Source: Streptomyces violaceorubidus (GTDB taxonomy: Bacteria; Actinomycetota; Actinomycetes; Streptomycetales; Streptomycetaceae). Taken from it: 64,000 bases of DNA. The notes under the pieces are model-generated. The model did not search any database and was not told the origin of the DNA. It saw only the letters and a list, made by a program, of their open reading frames with translations. The stretch is from the NCBI RefSeq assembly GCF_000717995.1, contig NZ_JODM01000005.1, positions 124,001-188,000 of the forward strand, written 5' to 3'. The translations under genes were made by a program, and so were the position numbers. The first letter of the stretch is position 1. Each line of letters begins with the position of its first letter. This document shows positions 15,887-24,108 of this stretch, piece by piece.

Positions 15887-17245
15887 ATGGGACGACCTGG
15901 CCTGAATCGCAGGCATTTCCTGGCCGCGGCCGGCGGTCTGACGGTCGCGGGCAGCTTCGGCTTCGCGGCCCTCGGCACCGGCGCCGACGCGCTCGCCTCC
16001 GGGGCGGACACCCGGGTGCGCTACTGGAACCTCTTCAGCGGCGGCGACGGCTACAACATGATCGCGATGCTGGACTCCTTCCGTAAGGACAACCCCGGCA
16101 TCGACGTGAAGGACTCCACCCTCCAGTGGGGCAGCCCCTTCTACACCAAGCTCGCCATGGCCGCCGCCGGCCACCGCGCGCCCGACCTCGGCGTCATGCA
16201 CCTCGGCCGCGTCACCGGCTTCTCGCCGGGGCGCCTCCTCGACCCCTGGGACCCCGCGCTGCTCGCCAAGTACGGCGTCCGGGAGGAGGACTTCAGCCCC
16301 GAGCTGTGGAAGCGCGCCGTCGTCGACGGCAGGCTCTACGCGCTGCCGCTCGACATCCACGTCCAGCTCTGCTTCTACCGCAAGGACGTGCTGAAGAAGG
16401 CGGGCCTGCTCGGCGAGGACGGCCGGATGGTGCCCGTCACCTCCACCGACGAGTGGTTCGACGTGCTCAAGGAGGCCAGGAAGGCCACCGCGAAGGGGTT
16501 GCAGACCATCGGCCTGTGGCACAACGACCAGAACTTCCAGTGGTGGTTCTTCGTCGCCTTCTACACCCAGCTCGGCGGCACCTGGTTCGACGACGCCAAG
16601 ACCGAGGTCACCTTCGACACCGACAAGGCCGCCCAGGTCCTGGAGTTCCTGCGCAAGCACGTCGCCGACGGCTACGCCAACCCCGCCTTCGGCGGCAACG
16701 CGGGCGCCGAACAGTTCGTCAACGGCTCCCCGTTCGCCTGGGAGGGCAACTGGTCCGTGCCCGTCTTCGACACCGCGAAGGTCGACTACGGCGCCACCCC
16801 GCTGCCGCCCGTCTTCGGCAGGCGGGCCACCCACGCCGAGTCCCACTCCTTCGTCCTGCCGCACCAGGCCGGCCGCGGCGGCGCCACCAACGAGGGCGCG
16901 CACCGGCTCGCCGCCTACGTCGTCAAGCACGCCCGGCAGTGGGCGGCCGGCGGCCACATCCCCGCCTACACCCCGACCCTGGCCACGGCCGCGTACCGGA
17001 GGCTGAAGCCGCAGAACGAGTACGTCTCGGCCATGGACCACCAGGCCACCGAGCCCAAGGTGTGGTTCGCCGGGTCCACCGGCATCCTCGCCCAGCGGGT
17101 CGGCCCCCTCGTCGTCTCCTCGACGACCGGCTCCGCGAGGACCGAGGCCGCCGCCCGCCGGATGAAGGGCACGCTCACCGAACTGCTCGCCATGAAGAAC
17201 CCCATGGACGGCCGCACCGCCGCGCAGGGAGGGAGCGCCGCATGA
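15887..17245 (+). CDS. Sugar ABC transporter substrate-binding protein (Tat-exported)
   Basis: 452 residues. The N-terminus has a twin-arginine signal (LNRRHFLAAAGGLTVAGS), and the mature part begins near residue 35. A family 1 solute-binding fold follows (RYWNLFSGGDGYNMIAMLDSF, then YALPLDIHVQLCFYRKDVLKKAG and FAWEGNWSVPVFD). It would bind an oligosaccharide or arabinoside outside the membrane and deliver it to the two permeases encoded next. No lipobox is seen, so membrane retention may rely on the Tat region. The ATG at 15887 is preferred over 15875 because GGGGCAGG lies just before it. It overlaps the next gene by ATGA. No ATPase gene is present in the operon, so a shared MsiK-type ATPase is likely. 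Confidence 0.88.
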   Translation: MGRPGLNRRHFLAAAGGLTVAGSFGFAALGTGADALASGADTRVRYWNLFSGGDGYNMIAMLDSFRKDNPGIDVKDSTLQWGSPFYTKLAMAAAGHRAPDLGVMHLGRVTGFSPGRLLDPWDPALLAKYGVREEDFSPELWKRAVVDGRLYALPLDIHVQLCFYRKDVLKKAGLLGEDGRMVPVTSTDEWFDVLKEARKATAKGLQTIGLWHNDQNFQWWFFVAFYTQLGGTWFDDAKTEVTFDTDKAAQVLEFLRKHVADGYANPAFGGNAGAEQFVNGSPFAWEGNWSVPVFDTAKVDYGATPLPPVFGRRATHAESHSFVLPHQAGRGGATNEGAHRLAAYVVKHARQWAAGGHIPAYTPTLATAAYRRLKPQNEYVSAMDHQATEPKVWFAGSTGILAQRVGPLVVSSTTGSARTEAAARRMKGTLTELLAMKNPMDGRTAAQGGSAA

Positions 17246-18183
17246 CCGCCACCAGCGCCGAAACGACCATCCGCCCGGCGCGTGCGAAGACCGCCGCCGA
17301 CCGCGCCGGCCTCCGCCGCGGGCAGGGCTTCCAGCACGGCGGCTGGTTCGTCGCCCCGTTCCTCGCGCTCTTCGCGCTCTTCGTGATCTGGCCGCTGCTG
17401 CGCGGCCTCTACCTCAGCTTCACCGACGCCAACATCTCCGGCGACAGCGCGAGCTTCATCGGCCTCGACAACTACCGCGAGGCCCTGAAGGACCCGCTGA
17501 TGTGGGACGCGCTCGGCCACAGCGCGTACTTCACGCTGCTCGTCGTGCCCTGCATCACCGTCCTCGCCTTCCTCCTCGCGATGCTGGCCCACCACATCGA
17601 GCGCGGCACGTGGCTGTGGCGGCTCTGCTTCTTCCTGCCGTTCCTGCTGCCGTCCACCGTCGCCGCCAACCTCTGGCAGTGGCTCTTCAACCCCGGCACC
17701 GGCATGGTCAACCACGTCCTCGGCCTCGACACGCCCTGGCTGACCGACAAGTCGTACGCGATGCTCGCGGTCGTCATCACCACCCTGTGGTGGACCGTCG
17801 GCTTCAGCTTCCTGCTCTACCTCGCCGCGCTCCAGGGCATCCCCGCCCACCTCTACGAGGCCGCCAAGCTGGACGGCGCGAACGCCTGGCACCGCGCGGT
17901 CCGCATCACGCTGCCGATGCTGCGCCACATCACCGGTCTCGTCGTCGCCCTCCAGATCCTCGCCTCCCTCCAGGTCTTCGACCAGGCCGTCGTGATGCAG
18001 GACTTCGGGCCGGGCCCGGAGGACTCCACCCGCACCTTCGTGCAGTACACGCTCGAACAGGGCTTCACCAGCTACCGCGTGGGCTACGCCTCCGCGATCT
18101 CCATCATCTTCTTCGTGCTCATCGCGGCCGTCGCCCTCGCCCGGATGTGGCTGCTGCGCAACCGTGAGGAGGGCGGCCGATGA
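17242..18183 (+). CDS. Sugar ABC transporter permease, MalF-type
   Basis: 313 residues with six predicted helices after a 35-residue cytoplasmic tail. The binding-protein-dependent permease loop reads EAAKLDGANAWHRAVRITLP (about residues 208-227), the site that docks the ATPase. FFLPFLLPSTVAANLWQWLF is typical of the MalF group. It is coupled to the binding protein and to the next permease by ATGA overlaps on both sides. Confidence 0.9.
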   Translation: MTATSAETTIRPARAKTAADRAGLRRGQGFQHGGWFVAPFLALFALFVIWPLLRGLYLSFTDANISGDSASFIGLDNYREALKDPLMWDALGHSAYFTLLVVPCITVLAFLLAMLAHHIERGTWLWRLCFFLPFLLPSTVAANLWQWLFNPGTGMVNHVLGLDTPWLTDKSYAMLAVVITTLWWTVGFSFLLYLAALQGIPAHLYEAAKLDGANAWHRAVRITLPMLRHITGLVVALQILASLQVFDQAVVMQDFGPGPEDSTRTFVQYTLEQGFTSYRVGYASAISIIFFVLIAAVALARMWLLRNREEGGR

Positions 18184-19049
18184 CCACCGCCGCGGCGCAG
18201 ACGACCCCGGCCGCCAGGCCGCGCAGGGCCTGGACGCCCGCCCAGATCGTGCTCACCCTGCTCGGCACCGCCGTCGCCGCGGTGTTCCTCGCCCCGCTCG
18301 TCTGGGCGCTGTTCACCTCGCTCAAGTCGGAGACCGAGGCGGTCGAGGTGCCCACCCACTGGCTGCCCGAGGACTGGACCGGCCAGGCATGGAAGGCCCT
18401 CTTCGAGACCGGCAACATCACCGCCTGGTTCGTCAACTCGCTGGTCGTGTCGGTGTGCGTGACGGCGATCGTGCTGCTGGTCGCCGCGCTCGCCGGATAC
18501 GGCTTCGCCCGCACCGAGTTCCGGGGCAAGGGCGCCCTGATGGGCGTGGTGATGACGGGGCTCATGGTCTCCCCGGCCGTGCTCGGCGTCCCGCTGTTCA
18601 CCAGCGTCCAGCAGATGGGAATGGTCGACACCTACTGGGGCATGATCCTGCCGCAGTGCGCGCCCGCCGCGATGGTGTACATCCTCTACAAGTTCTTCCA
18701 GGGCATCCCGCGCGAGCTGGAGGAGGCCGCCTTCATCGACGGCGCCGGCCGCTGGCGCGTCTTCTTCACGATCATCGTGCCGCTCTCGCGCCCCTCGCTC
18801 GCGGCGGTCGGCATCTTCACCTTCATCAGCTCCTGGAACAACTTCCTGTGGCCCTACATGGTCACCAACAACCCCGACCTGATGACCATGCCGAACGGCA
18901 TCGCGACCGTCATGAACTCCTACGGCATCCAGTGGGCCCAGCTCATGGCCGGCGGCCTGATGGCCGGCCTGCCGCTGATCGTCGTCTTCGTCTTCTTCCA
19001 GCGCCAGATCGTGGCGGGCGTCGCCCACACGGGCCTGGCCGGACAGTAG
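18180..19049 (+). CDS. Sugar ABC transporter permease, MalG-type
   Basis: 289 residues and about six membrane helices. The EAA loop reads ELEEAAFIDGAGRWRVFFTI (about residues 179-198), followed by VPLSRPSLAAVGIFTFISSWNNFLWP, standard for MalG-type partners. It pairs with the preceding permease to form the channel. It ends 64 nt before the arabinofuranosidase gene and is probably in the same transcript. Confidence 0.9.
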   Translation: MTTAAAQTTPAARPRRAWTPAQIVLTLLGTAVAAVFLAPLVWALFTSLKSETEAVEVPTHWLPEDWTGQAWKALFETGNITAWFVNSLVVSVCVTAIVLLVAALAGYGFARTEFRGKGALMGVVMTGLMVSPAVLGVPLFTSVQQMGMVDTYWGMILPQCAPAAMVYILYKFFQGIPRELEEAAFIDGAGRWRVFFTIIVPLSRPSLAAVGIFTFISSWNNFLWPYMVTNNPDLMTMPNGIATVMNSYGIQWAQLMAGGLMAGLPLIVVFVFFQRQIVAGVAHTGLAGQ

Positions 19050-19113
19050 CGAGCCCCGCAGTCCCGCAGCCCCGCAGTCCCGTACGAGGACACGTCCTCC
19101 CCGAAAGGAAAAG

Positions 19114-20619
19114 ATGCGCACCGCCCGCTTCACCCTCGACCCCGCCTTCACCGTCGGCGCCGTCAACCCCCGCCTCTTCGGCTCCTTCGTCGAACACCTC
19201 GGACGCTGCGTGTACACCGGCGTCTTCGAACCCGGCCACCCCACCGCGGACGCCGAGGGCCTGCGCCAGGACGTGCTGGAGCTGGTCCGGGAGCTCGGCG
19301 TCACCACCGTCCGCTACCCCGGCGGCAACTTCGTCTCCGGCTACAAGTGGGAGGACTCCGTCGGCCCCGTCGAGGACCGCCCGCGCCGCCTCGACCTCGC
19401 CTGGCGCTCCACCGAGACCAACCGCTTCGGCCTCTCCGAGTACATCGCCTTCCTGAAGAAGATCGGCCCCCAGGCCGAGCCCATGATGGCGGTCAACCTC
19501 GGCACCCGCGGCGTCGCCGAGGCCCTGGAACTCCAGGAGTACGCCAACCACCCCTCCGGCACGGCCCTGTCCGACCTGCGCGCCGAGCACGGCGACAAGG
19601 ACCCCTTCGGCATCAGGCTCTGGTGCCTCGGCAACGAGATGGACGGCCCCTGGCAGACCGGCCACAAGACCGCCGAGGAGTACGGCCGCGTCGCCGCCGA
19701 GACCGCCCGCGCCATGCGCCAGATCGACCCCGACGTCGAACTGGTCGCCTGCGGGTCGTCGAGCCAGGCGATGGAGACCTTCGCCGAGTGGGAGGCGACG
19801 GTCCTGAAGGAGACCTACGACCTCGTCGACCACATCTCCCTGCACGCCTACTACGAACCGCACGACGGCGACGTCGACTCCTTCCTCGCCTCCGCCGTGG
19901 ACATGGAGTCGTTCATCGAGAACGTCGTCGCCACCTGCGACCACGTCGGCGCCCGCCTCAAGTCGAAGAAGAGGATCAACCTCTCCTTCGACGAGTGGAA
20001 CGTCTGGTACATGAGCCGGACCGAGGCCCAGGTGAGCGCCCTGGACTGGCCCGAGGCGCCGCGCCTGCTGGAGGACAACTACAGCGTCATGGACGCGGTC
20101 GTCTTCGGCTCGCTCCTCATCGCCCTGCTGCGGCACGCCGACCGCGTCACCGTCGCCTGCCTCGCCCAGCTCGTCAACGTCATCGCCCCGATCATGACCG
20201 AGCCGGGCGGCCCCGCCTGGCGCCAGACGACGTTCTTCCCCTTCTCCCAGGCCTCGCGGTACGGCCGCGGCGAGGTGCTCGACGTCCGGGTCGACTCCCC
20301 GAGGTACGAGACGGCGAAGTACGGCGAGGCCGACCTCCTGCACGCCACCGCCGTGCGCGCCGAGGACGGCTCGGTCACCGTCTTCGCCGTCAACCGCTCC
20401 CGCACCGAGGCCCTCCCGCTGGAGGTCGCCCTCGGCGGCCTGGCGCTGAGCGAGGTCGTCGAGCACAGCGCCCTCGCGGACGCCGACCCCGACGCCCGCA
20501 ACACCCTCGCCGAGCCCGAGCGGGTCGTCCCGCACCCGGTGGACGGCACGGCCCTGAGCGAGGGCAGGCTCACCGCCGCCCTGGAACCGCTGTCCTGGAA
20601 CGTGATCCGGCTGCGCTGA
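19114..20619 (+). CDS. abfA: GH51 alpha-L-arabinofuranosidase, intracellular
   Basis: 501 residues with no signal peptide. It is a GH51 (alpha/beta)8 barrel with a C-terminal beta domain. The acid/base is E175 in WCLGNEMDGPWQ and the nucleophile is E294 in LSFDEWNVWY; as I recall, these are the same numbers as in the Geobacillus enzyme. Other family motifs are RLFGSFVEHLGRCVYTG, VRYPGGNFVSGY and DHISLHAYYE. It releases L-arabinose from imported arabino-oligosaccharides, which explains its place behind the importer genes. The start has a strong GGAAAGGAAAAG ribosome site. Free L-arabinose could then enter the oxidative pathway discussed for the lactonase and dehydratase loci, but that step is not shown here. 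Confidence 0.95.
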   Translation: MRTARFTLDPAFTVGAVNPRLFGSFVEHLGRCVYTGVFEPGHPTADAEGLRQDVLELVRELGVTTVRYPGGNFVSGYKWEDSVGPVEDRPRRLDLAWRSTETNRFGLSEYIAFLKKIGPQAEPMMAVNLGTRGVAEALELQEYANHPSGTALSDLRAEHGDKDPFGIRLWCLGNEMDGPWQTGHKTAEEYGRVAAETARAMRQIDPDVELVACGSSSQAMETFAEWEATVLKETYDLVDHISLHAYYEPHDGDVDSFLASAVDMESFIENVVATCDHVGARLKSKKRINLSFDEWNVWYMSRTEAQVSALDWPEAPRLLEDNYSVMDAVVFGSLLIALLRHADRVTVACLAQLVNVIAPIMTEPGGPAWRQTTFFPFSQASRYGRGEVLDVRVDSPRYETAKYGEADLLHATAVRAEDGSVTVFAVNRSRTEALPLEVALGGLALSEVVEHSALADADPDARNTLAEPERVVPHPVDGTALSEGRLTAALEPLSWNVIRLR

Positions 20620-20622
20620 ACC

Positions 20623-20672
20623 GGGCCCGCCCCCGGCCCGCCCCCGCCCCGCCCCGCCCCCGGCCCGCCCCG
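20623..20672. repeat. C-rich/G-rich low-complexity tract between convergent genes
   Basis: A 50-bp run of CCC/CCCC/CCCCC blocks separated by one or two G, so the - strand has many G3-G5 runs and could form a G-quadruplex. It lies between the GH51 stop and the converging GH35-like stop. A RNA from the - strand gene that ran past its stop would carry the G-rich form. Confidence 0.6.
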
Positions 20673-20718
20673 CACCGAAGGCGGCCGGGCCTTCTCGGCC
20701 TCCGTTGCGCGAGACCCG

Positions 20719-23496
20719 TCAACCGCGCCGCCGGGCCGGGGAGGCGACGGGCTTCACCGGCACCCCTCCGGCCGCGCTGCCCAGCAGTTCCAGGCGGACC
20801 GGGCCGGGGCCCGGCGGGGTGTCGCCGTCGGACAGGACCGCGAGGGCCAGGGTGTTGGCGGCGGCGCGGGTGCGCAGGATGCCGTTCGGCAGGACGAAGG
20901 GGTGCGGGGCGCCCCCGCGGCCGCCCACGTACTCGCCCATGTTCCAGCCGTTCAGGAAGACCTGGACGCGCACGTCGCGGTCCGGGGCGCCGTCGAGGAC
21001 CAGGCCGACCGAGGCGTCGACCTCCGGCGGGACGTCCAGCCGGAACGTGGTCCGGTACCAGGTCACGCCCTGGCGCCGGTCCTCCTCCGGGGCGGTGGCC
21101 GGGGACACCCGCTCCCAGGCGCCGTCGTCGTACCCGGGCAGGTGCCAGCCGTGGCGTTCCCCGTACAGCCCGCCGGTGTTCAGCGGCCCGCGCACCGGGT
21201 CGGGGGCGGCGGCGCCCATGATCCGCCAGCGCACGTCGGGCGAGGCGCCCTCGAAGCGGGCCGACGCCAGCCCGCGGGCCGAGCGGTACGCGTCCTGGTC
21301 GTGCTGGGTGCGCCGGACCAGGACGGAGAGGACGGGCGCGTCGTCCTCGCCCCGCGGCCCGCGCAGCGCCGCGCGCAGGGACCGGGGCAGCGGGAAGCGG
21401 GCCGTGGCCGTCCAGGTGCCCGCCCCGTCCTTCTTCCCGCCGGACCGGTCCACGCGGTGCGTGCCCAGCGGCTCCCCGTCCAGCCAGGCCATCAGCAGGC
21501 CGTGCGCGCCGGTGCGGTACGACAGGGACACCGACTCCAGGCCCGAGGCGCCGGTGAGGCGGCCGCGGTACCAGACGTCGCCGTAGTGGAAGCCGTAGTC
21601 GTCGGCGAAGAGCACCGGCTGCCCGTCGGGGACCGGGGTCGTGCCGTGCGAGGTGCGCCGGTCGGCGACCGTCCAGCCCTCGTCGCCGTAGTCGGGCCGC
21701 GCCTCGAAGTTCTCCGCGCGCCGCCGCCAGCCGTCGAGCGCGGGCAGGACCAGGTCCGGCACCCCGGGCAGTGGCCACACGGTCATCAGGCTCAGCGCGC
21801 GGCCCAGGCCCGACTGCACCGGCTCGCCGTTCCAGGTGACGTCGGTGATGCCGGGCGGCGCCCACACCTCCAGCTCGCGCTCCTCGACCGTGTCGCCGGT
21901 CAGCCGGATCACGGCACCGTCCAGCGCGGCCTCGCGCAGCAGCTCGGGGCCGCGCACCAGGACCCGGCCCGAGGGGGTCTCGTACGGCCACAGCCGCAGC
22001 GAGGCGGCGTCGTCGGCGAAGAGCAGCAGCAGGGTGCGGTCGGTCTCGCCGCTGCGCACCCGCACCCGGGTCAGCCGGTCCTCCCGCAGCGGCACCATCA
22101 CGTGCAGCCTGCCGTGGTCGAAGGTCCAGGCGGCCTCCTCGTCCAGCCGGGTCGGCCAGGGCTCGTCCGGACAGTCCAGGGCCAGGTGCGCCATCTCGCC
22201 GGCCCGTCCCACGAACGCGGCGATGTCCAGCTTCCCGACGCTCAGCGACAGCATGGGCTGCACGGTGGCGTAACCGAGCCTGCGCCCCGCGCCCAGGTGG
22301 AGGCCGGTGGCGAGCAGCTTGGCGTCCCGGGCGGGGACGGTGACCTCGACGTCCGTCCCGCCCATCGGCAGCTTCGAGGTGATGTCGGCCGCGGAGTCGT
22401 TGCGCAGCACGTAGGCGTGCGCGCCGGTGTCCGGGTTGGCCAGGTGCCGCACCCGGAGGCGGGGGTTCGCGGCCCGGACCGCCGGCGCCTCGGTCATCCG
22501 GGTGAAGTCGGGGACGTGGCACAGGAGGTGGCCGAGCTGGTGGAGCGGAGCGAGCTTGTCCGTCGGCCGCCGCGCCTCGTCGATCGCCGCGGTGGGGTCG
22601 TACGTCGGAGAGGGCGCCGAGGGCGCGGGCAGCCATCCCCACGAGGTGCCGCCGAACGCCGTCCGGACGTTGTGCAGTGTGCTCCCGCGCCCCAGGCGGT
22701 CGAAGTGGGCCCGCCGCGCCTCGGCGGCGTCCCGGGTCCGCTCCGGCTCCTCCCAGAGGGGCGGGGAGCCTGCGTGCAGCAGCGGCACCTCGATGCCGTC
22801 GGCGCGCAGCCGCTCGCGCAGGTGGTCCAGGCCGGCGCGCTCGGGGGTGTCCGCCCGGTAGAGCAGCACGGTGCCGGTGCCCCGGGTGAACTGGTGCCGG
22901 GCGGCGATCGCGTTGACCCGGCCCAGCCACTCGTCGGCGTGGCGCAGATAGGCCGGGTCGGTGGTCCTGGCCCGCCCCCCGGCCGTCGTCAGCCAGCCGG
23001 GCAGGCCCCCGGCGTCCACGTCGGCGCCGATGTACGGGCCGGGGTGCAGGACGACGTACAGACCGCACTCGGCGGCCGTGCGCAGAAACAGACCGAGGTC
23101 CCGGACGCCGGTGAAGTCGTACCGGCCGGGGGCGGGGGAGTGCTGGTTCCAGGCGAGGCGCACGCTGACCGCGTTGTGGCCGTACGCCCGCATCTTCTGA
23201 AGCACGTCCCGCCACAGGGACGGGCTCGGCAGCCGGAAGGGGTGCAGCTCGCCGGACCACAGGGCCAGCCGCCTACCGTCCACCAGCAGGGAGTACCGGT
23301 CCAGGGCGACCCGGTGGCGCCGGCCGTCGGCACCGGGCGGGCCGGGCGGCGGTCCGGTGGGCACGGGGCCCGGAGCGCCGGCGGCGGGCAGCGCCGCGCC
23401 GCTCACACTGCCGCCGAGCGCGAGACCGAGGACGGTGGTGCCCGCGAGGGCGCTGAACGCTCGTCTGCCGAGCCTGGTGGACCTGCTGAGCTCCAA
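20719..23496 (-). CDS. Secreted GH35-like protein, apparently without catalytic glutamates
   Basis: 925 residues with a Tat-type signal (RLGRRAFSALAGTTVLGLALG). Residues 60-190 align by eye with the GH35 barrel: LWSGELHPFRLPSPSLWRDV, LQKMRAYGHNAVSVRLAWN, LYVVLHPGPYIGADVDAGGL. Where GH35 enzymes have QVENEYG with the acid/base Glu, this protein has TVLLYRADTPER. The stretch holding the nucleophile before the GGTNFG-type motif is shortened; here the sequence runs LHNVRTAFGGTSWGW. The C-terminal beta-sandwich domains with RTTFRLDVP and FLNGWNMGEY remain. The start is TTG at 23496, just before the signal, with AGGAGAGG 5 nt upstream. It may bind galactosides instead of cleaving them. It is convergent with abfA and divergent from the Rrf2 gene. 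Confidence 0.75.
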   Translation of the reverse strand: MELSRSTRLGRRAFSALAGTTVLGLALGGSVSGAALPAAGAPGPVPTGPPPGPPGADGRRHRVALDRYSLLVDGRRLALWSGELHPFRLPSPSLWRDVLQKMRAYGHNAVSVRLAWNQHSPAPGRYDFTGVRDLGLFLRTAAECGLYVVLHPGPYIGADVDAGGLPGWLTTAGGRARTTDPAYLRHADEWLGRVNAIAARHQFTRGTGTVLLYRADTPERAGLDHLRERLRADGIEVPLLHAGSPPLWEEPERTRDAAEARRAHFDRLGRGSTLHNVRTAFGGTSWGWLPAPSAPSPTYDPTAAIDEARRPTDKLAPLHQLGHLLCHVPDFTRMTEAPAVRAANPRLRVRHLANPDTGAHAYVLRNDSAADITSKLPMGGTDVEVTVPARDAKLLATGLHLGAGRRLGYATVQPMLSLSVGKLDIAAFVGRAGEMAHLALDCPDEPWPTRLDEEAAWTFDHGRLHVMVPLREDRLTRVRVRSGETDRTLLLLFADDAASLRLWPYETPSGRVLVRGPELLREAALDGAVIRLTGDTVEERELEVWAPPGITDVTWNGEPVQSGLGRALSLMTVWPLPGVPDLVLPALDGWRRRAENFEARPDYGDEGWTVADRRTSHGTTPVPDGQPVLFADDYGFHYGDVWYRGRLTGASGLESVSLSYRTGAHGLLMAWLDGEPLGTHRVDRSGGKKDGAGTWTATARFPLPRSLRAALRGPRGEDDAPVLSVLVRRTQHDQDAYRSARGLASARFEGASPDVRWRIMGAAAPDPVRGPLNTGGLYGERHGWHLPGYDDGAWERVSPATAPEEDRRQGVTWYRTTFRLDVPPEVDASVGLVLDGAPDRDVRVQVFLNGWNMGEYVGGRGGAPHPFVLPNGILRTRAAANTLALAVLSDGDTPPGPGPVRLELLGSAAGGVPVKPVASPARRRG

Positions 23497-23560
23497 GGGA
23501 GCCTCTCCTGTTGCGCGCGTACCTCTGGTCCCGTCGGCTGCGCGGGACGCCTGTGCCGGG

Positions 23561-23587
23561 CCATTGTCCCAGCGCGCGCCACAATGG
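23561..23587. promoter_or_regulatory. Inverted repeat at the start of the Rrf2 gene (candidate autoregulatory operator)
   Basis: CCATTGT (23561-23567), 13 bp, ACAATGG (23581-23587) is a perfect 7-bp inverted repeat lying between the divergent Rrf2 and GH35-like genes and reaching to 6 nt before the Rrf2 ATG. Autoregulation is common in this family. Confidence 0.5.
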
Positions 23588-23592
23588 TCGGC

Positions 23593-24051
23593 ATGAGGAT
23601 CTCGGCGCGTGCGGACTACGCGGTACGGGCGGTACTGGAACTGGCCGTCCGGCAGGACGAATGCCCGGTCAAGGCGGAGGACGTGGCCGCCGCGCAGGAC
23701 ATTCCGCACAAATTTCTGGAGGGGATCCTCGGGGAGCTGAGGCGTGGCGGTGTCGTGGAGAGCCGCCGCGGCGGGGGCGGCGGGTACCGGCTGGCGCGGG
23801 AGGCGGCGGCCATCACGGTGGCGGACGTGATCCGGGCGGTGGACGGCCCGATCGTCTCCGTGCGCGGCGAACGGCCGACGGGGCTGGTGTACACGGGTAC
23901 GGCGGGGCCGCTGCTGCCGCTGTGGGTGGCGCTGCGCGCCAACGTGCGCCGGATCCTGGAGGGCGTGACGATCGCCGACCTCGCCGCGGACGCGCTGCCG
24001 GCCCCGGTGCGCGAACTGGCGGCGGAACCGGCGGCCTGGGAGAACCCGTAG
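23593..24051 (+). CDS. Rrf2-family transcriptional regulator without an Fe-S cysteine cluster
   Basis: 152 residues with a winged-helix N-terminus typical of the family: MRISARADYAVRAVLELA, then QDIPHKFLEGILGELRRGG and SRRGGGGGYRLAREA. The region where IscR/NsrR-type members carry three cysteines (about residues 88-110) has none. The only cysteine is in QDECPVK near residue 24. It therefore probably does not hold an Fe-S cluster. The ATG at 23593 matches the family start; an ATG at 23584 lies in the inverted repeat. There is no ribosome site, so the mRNA may be leaderless or nearly so. Targets are unknown. The divergent GH35-like gene is the nearest candidate. Confidence 0.85.
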   Translation: MRISARADYAVRAVLELAVRQDECPVKAEDVAAAQDIPHKFLEGILGELRRGGVVESRRGGGGGYRLAREAAAITVADVIRAVDGPIVSVRGERPTGLVYTGTAGPLLPLWVALRANVRRILEGVTIADLAADALPAPVRELAAEPAAWENP

Positions 24052-24108
24052 GCCCCCGGGCGGGGTGCGGCGGGGTGCGGCGGGGTGCCGTGGGGACCTC
24101 CCCGGGGG

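Noticed and set aside
24052..24108. A terminator between the Rrf2 gene and the PstS-like gene
   Set aside because: The gap holds G-rich 10-bp repeats and CCCCGGGG blocks, but I could not define a single convincing stem and loop.
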